32,654 bases of DNA from the NCBI RefSeq assembly GCF_003943655.1, contig NZ_RJMM01000024.1, forward strand, positions 1 through 32,654, read 5' to 3'. The position numbers and the translations under genes were made by a program. The DNA is from Streptococcus sanguinis (lineage in GTDB: Bacteria > Bacillota > Bacilli > Lactobacillales > Streptococcaceae). Below the pieces are notes generated by a model. The model was not told where the DNA came from. It did no database searches and saw only the letters and a program-made list of their open reading frames with translations. Of this stretch, positions 8,249 to 15,523 are shown one piece after another; the first letter of the stretch is position 1, and each line of letters begins with the position of its first letter.

Positions 8249-9733
8249 ATGACATTGATGAAATTACTGGCCATTGACCTAGGTGCTAGTTCAGGTCGTG
8301 TCATGCAAGCAATTTACAATGGCCATAGTATCCAGCTATCAGAAGTTCATCGGTTCAAAAACGAGCCGATGAACGTGAATGACGGTCTTTATTGGAATAT
8401 CCTGCATCTGTTTGGAGAAATCAAAATTGGGATTAAGAAAGCTTCAGCAGATGGGATTCCTATTCGATCCATATCCGTTGATACATGGGGAGTGGACTAT
8501 GCCTACCTAGACCAAAACGGAGATCTGCTCTACCAGCCGCATTGTTATCGTGACAATCGTATGGGCCAATACGAAGAAACTTTTTATAAGAAAATCAGCA
8601 AAGAGGCGCTTTTTGAGGAGACAGGCGTACAGCCTGCTTGCATTAATACTGTCCTGCAAATATTCGCTGATTTGCAGGAAAAGCCCCATTTGGCAAGAGT
8701 TGCAGAGCGCGTGCTCTTCATGCCGGATTTGATTAACTATCTTTTGTCAGGTGTTTTATCCAGTGAGTATACCATTGCCAGCAGCAGCGGTTTGCTCAAT
8801 ATCAATTCTCAGACATGGTCTGACAGTGTTTTCGAGACGCTGGAGATTCCTAAAAAGTGGTTTGGTGAGGTGATACAGGGAGGAAGAGTCCTGAGAAGCC
8901 TGTCGCCACGGATTACCCAAGAGCTGAAAATTGAGCCTTTTGATGTCATTGCAGGTGCTGGTCATGATACAGCGGCAGCTGTTCTGGCTATTCCTTATGC
9001 CAGTGAGCAGCCAACAGCCTTTATCTCCTGCGGTACTTGGTCTCTGGTTGGTCTAGAATCTCCGAATCCTGTGACCAGCCAGGAAGCTTTAGCGGCCAAT
9101 CTGACCAATGAAGGCTGCTTTGACGGACGCTATCGGATTTTGAAGAATACGACAGGACTCTGGATTATCCAGGAACTGCAGCGGGACTGGCGCTTGCAAG
9201 GAGAGGACATCAGCTTTGCTGAAATGGTGACACTGGCAAGAAACGTCACGAATAATCGCTCTTGGATTAACCCCAATGATGCTATTTTTGCAGCTCCGGG
9301 AGACATGGAGGCTAAGATCAAGGAGAGTTGCCATATGACCAACCAGCCTGTTCCGCAAAGCAAAGGAGAGGTTGTCCGAGTGGTCTTGGAAAGTCTCGCT
9401 TTTGCCTACCGTCAAACCGTGGAGCAAATTGAGAGCCTGACCGGTCAGAAAATCGAGCAGATTCACATGGTCGGCGGCGGTATCCAAAATGAGCTGCTCT
9501 GTCAGCTGACAGCTGATGTAAGCCAGAAACCAGTCCTAACAGGGCCGATTGAAGCCAGCGCTTTGGGAAATATCTTGGCACAGCTTTTGACCTTGGGTGA
9601 GATTAAAGATCGACAGACTGCCCAAAAGCTCATCAAGGATTCAGAAAAGACCAAGCAATACCATCCTCAAGAGGATTCAGATTTGGCTAGGTCCTATCAA
9701 AAATTTCAAGCAAGTATGAAAGTAGGAAGCTAG
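8249..9733 (+). CDS. fucK: FGGY-family sugar kinase, probable L-fuculokinase of the RhaB type
   Basis: A 494-residue FGGY kinase that should phosphorylate L-fuculose to its 1-phosphate with ATP. The N-terminal motif LAIDLGASSGRVM, followed by VDTWGVDYAYLD, resembles rhamnulokinase RhaB more than enteric FucK; GAGHDTAAAV, FISCGTWSLVGLE and HMVGGGIQNELLCQLTAD are the other FGGY signatures. The frame opens at a TTG (8234), but ATG 8249 is 8 bases after GGAGG and is preferred. There is no rhamnose isomerase or rhamnose aldolase here, and the fucose isomerase shares the operon, so fuculose is the likely substrate. A RhaB annotation would also be defensible from sequence alone. Confidence 0.85.
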   Translation: MTLMKLLAIDLGASSGRVMQAIYNGHSIQLSEVHRFKNEPMNVNDGLYWNILHLFGEIKIGIKKASADGIPIRSISVDTWGVDYAYLDQNGDLLYQPHCYRDNRMGQYEETFYKKISKEALFEETGVQPACINTVLQIFADLQEKPHLARVAERVLFMPDLINYLLSGVLSSEYTIASSSGLLNINSQTWSDSVFETLEIPKKWFGEVIQGGRVLRSLSPRITQELKIEPFDVIAGAGHDTAAAVLAIPYASEQPTAFISCGTWSLVGLESPNPVTSQEALAANLTNEGCFDGRYRILKNTTGLWIIQELQRDWRLQGEDISFAEMVTLARNVTNNRSWINPNDAIFAAPGDMEAKIKESCHMTNQPVPQSKGEVVRVVLESLAFAYRQTVEQIESLTGQKIEQIHMVGGGIQNELLCQLTADVSQKPVLTGPIEASALGNILAQLLTLGEIKDRQTAQKLIKDSEKTKQYHPQEDSDLARSYQKFQASMKVGS

Positions 9734-10162
9734 ATGTTAAAGTATATTCCAACTATTTTAAGTCCAGAATTGGTCAAGTATCTGATGGAGATGGGCCACG
9801 GAGATGAAGTGGTCATTGCCGATGCAAACTTCCCTGCCCATCGGATTGGTCAGCGGGTTGTTCGCTGTGATGGTCACGGAGTTCCAGCATTGCTAGATGC
9901 TATCTTGACTGTGCTGCCCTTAGATACTTATAGTGATTACCAAGCAGGTCTTATGCAGGTAGTGCCGGGAGATCCAACCGTACCAGTCATCTGGGATGAC
10001 TACAAGGCTTTGTTAGAAGAGCACTATCCAGGTACAGCCATCAAAGAATTTGAACGCTTTGCTTTCTATGAACAGGCGGAAAAAGCTTATTTGGTCATCC
10101 AAACGGGCGAAGGAGCTCTGTACGGTAATATCATTTTAAAAAAAGGTGTTATTGCCAGCTAA
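9734..10162 (+). CDS. fucU: L-fucose mutarotase (RbsD/FucU family)
   Basis: A 142-residue RbsD/FucU protein that interconverts the alpha and beta anomers of L-fucose so the isomerase can use all imported sugar. Family marks are LSPELVKYLMEMGHGDEVVIADANFPA (the catalytic histidine lies in EMGHGDE) and the C-terminal GEGALYGNIILKKGV. Its ATG starts at the base after the kinase stop (TAGATG), implying translational coupling. It is the last gene of the operon. Confidence 0.92.
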   Translation: MLKYIPTILSPELVKYLMEMGHGDEVVIADANFPAHRIGQRVVRCDGHGVPALLDAILTVLPLDTYSDYQAGLMQVVPGDPTVPVIWDDYKALLEEHYPGTAIKEFERFAFYEQAEKAYLVIQTGEGALYGNIILKKGVIAS

Positions 10163-10183
10163 TGAAAAAAACAGGTAAGAGAT

Positions 10184-10219
10184 GGACAAGGTTGCTTCTG
10201 GAGAGGAGCGTCCTTGTTC
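10184..10219 (+). terminator. Possible weak terminator of the fucose operon
   Basis: ACAAGG (10186-10191) pairs with CCTTGT (10212-10217), with partial inner pairing, but T-runs appear only about 20 bases later (10236-10256). It may be a leaky terminator, which would allow some read-through into the dehydrogenase gene. Confidence 0.35.
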
Positions 10220-10263
10220 CTCATCCTTATCTGGGACTTTCTTTGCTTTTTTTATCAATCTAC

Positions 10264-10281
10264 TTGTTAAAAAAATCACAA
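10264..10281. promoter_or_regulatory. Candidate Rex operator upstream of the alcohol dehydrogenase
   Basis: TTGTTAAAAAAATCACAA agrees with the Rex consensus TTGTGAAWWWWTTCACAA at 16 of 18 positions. It lies 6 bases upstream of the -35 element. Rex is the NADH/NAD+-sensing repressor of reductive fermentation genes, so placement before an NADH-using oxidoreductase is sensible. Confidence 0.6.
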
Positions 10282-10287
10282 AAATTC

Positions 10288-10316
10288 TTGCAAAAGGCAG
10301 ATTTTTGCAGTATCAT
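10288..10316 (+). promoter_or_regulatory. Promoter of the alcohol dehydrogenase gene
   Basis: TTGCAA (10288-10293), a 17-base spacer and TATCAT (10311-10316). An inverted repeat TGCAAAA/TTTTGCA (10289-10295, 10303-10309) covers the -35 and spacer and may be a second operator. Confidence 0.65.
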
Positions 10317-10350
10317 TATATTAACAATATAAATTAAAAGGAGAAAATAT

Positions 10351-11502
10351 ATGTCTACATTTTACGTACCCGCTGTCAATCTTATTGGCAAAGGTGTTGT
10401 CAAGGAAGTTGGCCCTTATGTTAAAGAGCTGGGTTATAGCAAGGCTTTGCTAGTGACGGATAAGTTTATCGAAGGCAGTGATATCCTGCCCCAAATCCTA
10501 GGCCCCCTAGATGCAGAAGGCATCCAGTATGTGGTCTTCAGCGATGTTGAGCCAAACCCGACTTGTAAGAACGTCATGGATGGTGTAGCTACTCTCAAGG
10601 AACACAACTGTGACTTCATCATCAGTGTCGGCGGAGGTTCACCACAGGATGCGGCTAGCTGTATTTCAGTTATTGCGACAAACGGTGGCAGACCACAAGA
10701 CTACGAAGGCTTGCACAAGTCTACTAAGAAAGGTCTGCCAGTAGTGGCAATCAATACTACAGCGGGAACTTCGGCTGAAATTACCATTAACTATGTCATC
10801 ACAGATGAGGAACGCAAGGTTAAGATGGTTATGGTTGACAAGAATAGCTTGGCCCTGATCTCAGTCAATGACCCCGAACTCATGGTATCCAAGCCAGCTG
10901 CCCTCACAGCAGCAACGGGTATGGATGCTTTGACTCACGCGGTCGAAGCTCTCGTCACACCAGGAGCTTATGGTGTAACCAAGAAATTATCTATTGGAGC
11001 TATTGAACTTATCAAGGAATACCTTCCTCGTGCAGTTGCCAATGGCCATGATATTGAAGCGCGTGAAGGCATGGTGAATGCCATCTTCCTTGGCGGTATG
11101 TCTTTTAACAATGCTGGTCTAGGTTATGTCCACTCTATGGCTCACCAGCTTGGGGCAGTTTACAATCTGCCGCACGGTGTCTGCTGTGCCATGCTCCTGC
11201 CAGTTGTAGAGCGTGAAAATGCTAAACGGGTACCAGAAGCTTTCCGCAATGTTGCCAAAGCCCTTGGTCTGCAAATCGAAGGAAAGACTGACGAAGAATG
11301 TGCAGCTTATGCCATTTCTGAAATCGAAAAACTGTCTGAAACGGTTGGTATTCCGAAGAAACTCACTGAACTTGGTATCGAAGAAAAAGACTTTGACTTT
11401 GACTACCTATCTAAAAACGCTTTGATTGATGCTTGTGCGCCAGGCAATCCATTCATGCCAACTCTAGAAGAAACGATTGCTTTTTATAAAGAACTCTTCT
11501 AA
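10351..11502 (+). CDS. fucO: Iron-containing alcohol dehydrogenase, probable lactaldehyde reductase (1,2-propanediol oxidoreductase)
   Basis: A 383-residue group III (iron) dehydrogenase, the same length as E. coli FucO. GGGSPQD (94-100) is the nucleotide-binding motif; D192 and H196 (GMDALTHAVE), H261 (GYVHSMAHQL) and H275 (NLPHGV) match the four metal ligands. D37 after the first strand (LLVTDKF) suggests NAD(H) preference. In fucose catabolism it would reduce L-lactaldehyde to 1,2-propanediol and regenerate NAD. It has its own promoter and Rex-like box, so it may also act as a general fermentative alcohol dehydrogenase; the FucO role comes from its position after the fucose operon. AAAGGAG precedes ATG 10351. 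Confidence 0.8.
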   Translation: MSTFYVPAVNLIGKGVVKEVGPYVKELGYSKALLVTDKFIEGSDILPQILGPLDAEGIQYVVFSDVEPNPTCKNVMDGVATLKEHNCDFIISVGGGSPQDAASCISVIATNGGRPQDYEGLHKSTKKGLPVVAINTTAGTSAEITINYVITDEERKVKMVMVDKNSLALISVNDPELMVSKPAALTAATGMDALTHAVEALVTPGAYGVTKKLSIGAIELIKEYLPRAVANGHDIEAREGMVNAIFLGGMSFNNAGLGYVHSMAHQLGAVYNLPHGVCCAMLLPVVERENAKRVPEAFRNVAKALGLQIEGKTDEECAAYAISEIEKLSETVGIPKKLTELGIEEKDFDFDYLSKNALIDACAPGNPFMPTLEETIAFYKELF

Positions 11503-11529
11503 GAACGAAAAAATTCTGCTGAAACAAAC

Positions 11530-11566
11530 AAGGCTCTGCATGACTCTAGCTTGCAGGGCTTTTTTT
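11530..11566 (+). terminator. Intrinsic terminator after the alcohol dehydrogenase
   Basis: GCTCTGCA (11533-11540) pairs with TGCAGGGC (11552-11559), followed by seven T residues. Confidence 0.85.
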
Positions 11567-11600
11567 ATAGGAATGAAAAGGACCTAAACGAAAAATTTGA

Positions 11601-11612
11601 TTACAACTGTAA
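11601..11612. promoter_or_regulatory. Palindromic box 1 (CopY/BlaI-like) upstream of clpL
   Basis: TTACAACTGTAA is a palindrome apart from its central AC. It contains TACANNTGTA, the core bound by CopY/BlaI-type repressors. An identical box lies 69 bp downstream, on the other side of the promoter. Confidence 0.5.
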
Positions 11613-11641
11613 ATTTATTTTAAAAAATTATGTAAAATCTA

Positions 11642-11670
11642 TTGACAAATAAATTCTGTCATGATAAAAT
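11642..11670 (+). promoter_or_regulatory. clpL promoter
   Basis: TTGACA (11642-11647), a 17-base spacer and TAAAAT (11665-11670) form a near-consensus sigma-A promoter. No CtsR box (GGTCAAA direct repeat) or CIRCE element was seen around it, although CtsR control is usual for streptococcal clp genes. Confidence 0.75.
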
Positions 11671-11681
11671 TACAACTGTAA
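11670..11681. promoter_or_regulatory. Palindromic box 2 (CopY/BlaI-like) at the clpL transcription start
   Basis: A second, identical TTACAACTGTAA begins on the last base of the -10 element and covers the expected start site, a position where bound repressor would block transcription. Confidence 0.5.
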
Positions 11682-11981
11682 ACAAAAAAGTTTACGTAAA
11701 TTTAATCAGAAGGTATGAATACAGCCGGAAGGCAATTATTTTTGGGAGGATTATAAATTATGTAAAATTATCTTCGTCTGAAAGAGATTTGATTCACTCA
11801 TAAAAGTAGAGACTGACTCAGTCTTGATTTTTGGGAATCGAATAAGTTATGTAAAATAATAGATTGGAGAAGATCTCCCAAATGAATATTTATAGTGGAT
11901 AAGGAAGAGATTTCTTATCTGAAATTTTGGTAAAAATAAAAATTATGTAAAGCGAAAAATGAAGAAAAGTGAGGCAATGCT
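11682..11981 (+). other. Long structured 5' leader of clpL
   Basis: About 300 transcribed bases precede the coding region. Hairpins: 11810-11824 (AGACTGACTCAGTCT, followed by a T-rich stretch), 11864-11881 (TTGGAGA/TCTCCCAA) and 11898-11919 (GATAAGGAA/TTTCTTATC). A possible 13-residue ORF, MNTAGRQLFLGGL (11715-11756), ends just before an ATGTAA start-stop codon pair (11760-11765) that has GGGAGGA 9 bases upstream. No known riboswitch or thermosensor was recognised. Confidence 0.45.
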
Positions 11982-14120
11982 ATGAACAACAACTACAACA
12001 ATTTTAACAATATGGACGACCTTTTCAACCAACTCATGGGGCGCATGGGCGGCTACAACAGCGAACACCGGCGCTACTTGATTAATGGTAGAGAGGTCAC
12101 ACCGGAAGAGTTTGCTCAGTACCGGGCTACTGGCAAGCTCCCTGGTCAAGGAGCGGGTGAGCAGACTAGCCAAACTGCTGGTCATGGACCTAAGCAGGAT
12201 GGCATCTTGGCCAAGCTGGGTCGTAATCTGACTCAGGAAGCGCGTGATGGTAAGTTAGATCCAGTCATTGGGCGCAATAAGGAAATCCAAGAAACTGCCG
12301 AAATCCTTTCCCGCCGGACTAAGAATAATCCTGTATTGGTTGGAGATGCCGGAGTTGGTAAGACAGCTGTCGTAGAAGGATTGGCTCAGGCTATCGTCAA
12401 TGGTGACGTGCCAGCGGCCATCAAGAACAAGGAAATTATCTCTGTTGATATTTCTGGTCTGGAAGCTGGTACTCAATATCGCGGTAGCTTTGAAGAAAAT
12501 ATTCAAAACTTAGTCAATGAAGTTAAGGAAGCCGGCAACATTATCCTCTTCTTTGATGAAATCCATCAAATCCTAGGAGCAGGATCTATCGGTGGAGACA
12601 GCGGTTCTAAGGGACTAGCGGATATTCTCAAACCAGCACTTTCTCGTGGAGAGTTGACCGTTATCGGGGCAACTACTCAGGACGAGTACCGTAACACCAT
12701 TCTCAAAAATGCAGCTCTGGCTCGCCGGTTCAATGAAGTCAAGGTCAATGCACCGTCTGCTGAGGATACTTATCAGATTCTTCGAGGCATTCGGGACCTG
12801 TATGAAAAGCACCACAATGTCATCCTGCCGGATGAAGTGCTGAAAGCGGCTGTGGACTACTCTGTTCAGTATATTCCACAGCGGAGCTTGCCAGACAAGG
12901 CCATTGACCTAGTCGATGTGACTGCTGCTCATTTGGCAGCCCAACATCCAGTAACCGATGTTCATGCGGTTGAACATGAGATTGCTGAGCAAAAAGACAA
13001 GCAGGAAGCAGCTGTTGAAAAAGAAGATTATGAAGCAGCTCTGAATGCCAAGACCCGCATTGAAGAGCTGGAAAAGAAAATTCAAAACCACACCGAGGAT
13101 ATGAAGGTGACTGCTACGGTCAACGATGTAGCAGAGTCTGTTGAGCGGATGACGGGAGTGCCGGTATCTCAGATGGGTGCCAGCGACATTGAGTGCCTCA
13201 AGGGCATGAATGACCGTCTCAAAGCCAAAGTTATCGGCCAAGACAAGGCTGTAGAAGCTGTAGCTAGGGCTATCCGCCGAAACCGTGCAGGATTTGATGA
13301 AGGCAACCGTCCAATCGGAAGCTTCCTCTTTGTTGGTCCGACAGGTGTCGGAAAGACTGAGCTTGCTAAACAACTGGCTCTGGATATGTTCGGTACCAAG
13401 GAAGCCATCATTCGTCTGGATATGTCAGAATACTCCGACCGGACTGCTGTTTCTAAGCTGATTGGTACCACTGCGGGCTATGTCGGCTATGATGATAACA
13501 GCAATACCCTGACCGAGCGTGTACGCCGCAATCCTTACTCTATCATCCTCTTGGATGAGATTGAAAAGGCGGATCCACAGGTGATTACCCTTCTCCTTCA
13601 AGTTCTGGATGATGGTCGTTTGACAGATGGTCAAGGGAATACAGTCAACTTCAAGAACACGGTTATCATTGCAACTTCTAATGCTGGCTTTGGCTATGAA
13701 GCTGGCTTGGAGGAAGATGCAGAAAAGCCTGATCTGATGGATCGACTCAAAGCTTATTTCCGTCCAGAGTTCCTCAATCGTTTCAATGCAGTTATTGAGT
13801 TCTCTCATCTCAAGAAAGAAGATTTGATGGAGATTGTTAATCTCATGCTGATTGAAGTGAATCAAACCTTGAGCAAGAAAGAAATTGATCTGGCTGTATC
13901 TGATGCAGCTAAGGAATTCCTGCGCGATGCTGGTTATGACCAAGTCATGGGTGTTCGTCCGCTCCGCCGTGTCATCGAGCAGCAAATCCGTGACAAGGTG
14001 ACTGACTTCCACTTGGATAATCTAGATGCTAAGCATTTGACGGCTGATTTGGAAGATGGTGTCTTAGTTATCCGAGAAAAAGGTGCTGACGCATCTGAAG
14101 AAGACAAGCAAGCAGAATAA
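11982..14120 (+). CDS. clpL: ATP-dependent Clp protease-family chaperone ClpL
   Basis: A 712-residue Hsp100 protein with the ClpL layout. The N-terminus is short and Asn-rich ([19 protein letters not shown]) in place of the double Clp-N domain. AAA+ module 1 has Walker A GDAGVGKT (about 121-129) and Walker [10 protein letters not shown] (about 187-195). A short middle coiled region follows (about 330-380), then AAA+ module 2 with [10 protein letters not shown] (about 451-460) and [11 protein letters not shown], and a C-terminal D2-small domain. In streptococci ClpL is a stress chaperone linked to heat and antibiotic tolerance and is thought to work largely without ClpP. TGAGG lies 7 bases before ATG 11982. 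It is monocistronic: own promoter, long leader and terminator. Confidence 0.93.
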   Translation: MNNNYNNFNNMDDLFNQLMGRMGGYNSEHRRYLINGREVTPEEFAQYRATGKLPGQGAGEQTSQTAGHGPKQDGILAKLGRNLTQEARDGKLDPVIGRNKEIQETAEILSRRTKNNPVLVGDAGVGKTAVVEGLAQAIVNGDVPAAIKNKEIISVDISGLEAGTQYRGSFEENIQNLVNEVKEAGNIILFFDEIHQILGAGSIGGDSGSKGLADILKPALSRGELTVIGATTQDEYRNTILKNAALARRFNEVKVNAPSAEDTYQILRGIRDLYEKHHNVILPDEVLKAAVDYSVQYIPQRSLPDKAIDLVDVTAAHLAAQHPVTDVHAVEHEIAEQKDKQEAAVEKEDYEAALNAKTRIEELEKKIQNHTEDMKVTATVNDVAESVERMTGVPVSQMGASDIECLKGMNDRLKAKVIGQDKAVEAVARAIRRNRAGFDEGNRPIGSFLFVGPTGVGKTELAKQLALDMFGTKEAIIRLDMSEYSDRTAVSKLIGTTAGYVGYDDNSNTLTERVRRNPYSIILLDEIEKADPQVITLLLQVLDDGRLTDGQGNTVNFKNTVIIATSNAGFGYEAGLEEDAEKPDLMDRLKAYFRPEFLNRFNAVIEFSHLKKEDLMEIVNLMLIEVNQTLSKKEIDLAVSDAAKEFLRDAGYDQVMGVRPLRRVIEQQIRDKVTDFHLDNLDAKHLTADLEDGVLVIREKGADASEEDKQAE

Positions 14121-14145
14121 AGCTTACTAAGTCAACTAACTTTTC

Positions 14146-14182
14146 AAAGACCTCCTTCTTAGATGAAGGCAGGTCTTTTTTT
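14146..14182 (+). terminator. clpL terminator
   Basis: AGACCT-CCTTC (14148-14158) pairs with GAAGGCAGGTCT (14165-14176) with one bulged base, and ends in seven T residues. Confidence 0.85.
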
Positions 14183-14259
14183 GATGAGTATGAATTTCAA
14201 ATAACTCTCTTTTCTGGAAATAAATTAGCATTTATCCCAAAATCTCAACTTAATTCCTC

Positions 14260-14288
14260 TTGACAGCACCTAAAAGAAATGTTACTAT
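14260..14288 (+). promoter_or_regulatory. Promoter of the hydrolase/CPBP gene pair
   Basis: TTGACA (14260-14265), a 17-base spacer and TACTAT (14283-14288). The 368-base gap between clpL and the hydrolase gene otherwise holds the clpL terminator and a leader of about 195 bases. Confidence 0.7.
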
Positions 14289-14294
14289 TAGGTA

Positions 14295-14488
14295 TATAAA
14301 AATATTGAAATCTGATGCTGATGAAAAGCTAGGCTTGCTTAGAAGGTATCGGTAAAATGAAACAAACTATTGATATTGCCGAAGCAGTCGATGACTAAAA
14401 TCAACCTAGCTTCTCTCAAATGAGAAATTAAGCTCGCATGCTGTAGGATTTTCAAGGAAAAATTTAGACAATTTGGAGGAAAGCAATA
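14295..14488 (+). other. Leader of the hydrolase gene with a long-range inverted repeat
   Basis: AAGCTAGG (14326-14333) is complementary to CCTAGCTT (14405-14412), enclosing 71 bases; a second hairpin TTCTC/GAGAA (14411-14426) overlaps the right arm and could be an alternative fold. A 13-codon ATG frame (14357-14398, MKQTIDIAEAVDD) lies inside without a clear ribosome binding site; it could be a remnant of a decayed gene. Confidence 0.3.
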
Positions 14489-15496
14489 ATGACAACTTTT
14501 CTAAAAAGCAGGCAACTTTATGAAGCCAGTATATTAGCCTATCAAGGGGATCAACTCTATTTGGAAGAAAACAAGGGACAGATGACGAGTGACACGCCTT
14601 TTGCCATTGCCAGTATTTCCAAATTATACACCGATGCCATTGTTTTCCAGCTGATTGACCAAGGAAAGCTGACCTATGATACAAGCTTGACGGATATTTT
14701 ACCGCCAGAAATGACCAAGCATTTGCCTCAAGCTGAGCAGGTCACTGTACGACATCTGCTGGATCAAATATCCGGCTTTCCGAATTATGAAATGGACCGT
14801 CAAACAAATGGAAAGGTTTTGATAGATGACTTGTACAAAGCTGATCGGCGGGTAGCTTTTGAGGAAGCGCTGGAAATGATAGCAGAATTGCCAGCTGGAT
14901 CATGTCTGGACGGAGATAAAGCCTACTACGCTGATATCAATGCTATGCTCTTAGGAAAAATGGCTGAAACAGTGACTGGGCAGACCGCTGAGCAACTATT
15001 AGAACATCTCATTTGCCAGCCGCTTCAGCTTAGTCAGACCCATTGGGCGACAGGCCATGAGAAACTTGCTCTCCTATACAATGGCCAGAAAACTATAGCT
15101 TTTCAAGCCTATCTTTCCAGTCAAGTCTACCAAGGCGGTATTGTGGCGACTAACAGGGAGTTAATGACCTTTATCCGTGCTTTCTTTACTGGCAAATTGT
15201 TTGCAAAGTCCCATATTCAGCAGCCGACTTTTCGGTCCATTCAATTCCGCCCTCTCAAGTATGGCAGCGGTATGATGCAGCTGACAATCAGCTCCTTCAT
15301 GTCTCTCTTTTTCGGTGGCGCGCATGAAATTCGCGGTCATAGTGGGATAACAGGAAGTTTCTCCTTTTATTGTCCAGAAAAGGATGTCTTTGTCACAGGT
15401 ACCTTCAACCAGACAAAAAAACGTCCCTACCCTACCATTTTTCGGGCTATTGCGGCCGGTGTCAAGAGACAGAAGGATTTAAAACAAGAGAGATGA
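14489..15496 (+). CDS. Serine hydrolase of the beta-lactamase/penicillin-binding (AmpC-like) family
   Basis: A 335-residue cytosolic-looking serine hydrolase; no signal peptide is seen. The SxxK motif is S42-I-S-K45 in FAIASISKLYTDA. The second motif is the variant YAD (YYADINAML) where YSN is usual, and GHSGITG supplies the HxG third motif. RHLLDQISGFPNYE is also characteristic of the family. Members include esterases, D-amino peptidases and PBP-like enzymes, so the substrate cannot be read from sequence and a true beta-lactamase role is unlikely. TTTGGAGG precedes ATG 14489 by 10 bases. A CPBP protease gene follows after 27 bases and is probably co-transcribed. Confidence 0.85.
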   Translation: MTTFLKSRQLYEASILAYQGDQLYLEENKGQMTSDTPFAIASISKLYTDAIVFQLIDQGKLTYDTSLTDILPPEMTKHLPQAEQVTVRHLLDQISGFPNYEMDRQTNGKVLIDDLYKADRRVAFEEALEMIAELPAGSCLDGDKAYYADINAMLLGKMAETVTGQTAEQLLEHLICQPLQLSQTHWATGHEKLALLYNGQKTIAFQAYLSSQVYQGGIVATNRELMTFIRAFFTGKLFAKSHIQQPTFRSIQFRPLKYGSGMMQLTISSFMSLFFGGAHEIRGHSGITGSFSFYCPEKDVFVTGTFNQTKKRPYPTIFRAIAAGVKRQKDLKQER

Positions 15497-15523
15497 ATAA
15501 TTTTTTGACGAAAGGAGACTGCT

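Larger units (their letters stand above)
11628..11951 (+). repeat. Five dispersed copies of TTAYGTAAA across the clpL promoter and leader
   Basis: TTATGTAAA starts at 11628, 11758, 11847 and 11943; TTACGTAAA starts at 11692 and lies within the palindrome TTTACGTAAA (11691-11700). Three copies share the longer TTATGTAAAAT. All are on the same strand. One is upstream of the -35 and four lie in the transcribed leader. Purpose unknown. Confidence 0.55.

Noticed and set aside
14357-14398. 13-codon frame MKQTIDIAEAVDD as a gene
   Set aside because: No ribosome binding site and no known family; kept only as part of the leader description.
14489-15496. Calling the serine hydrolase an antibiotic beta-lactamase
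   Set aside because: There is no signal peptide, the second motif is a YAD variant, and the family contains many esterases and peptidases; resistance cannot be claimed.
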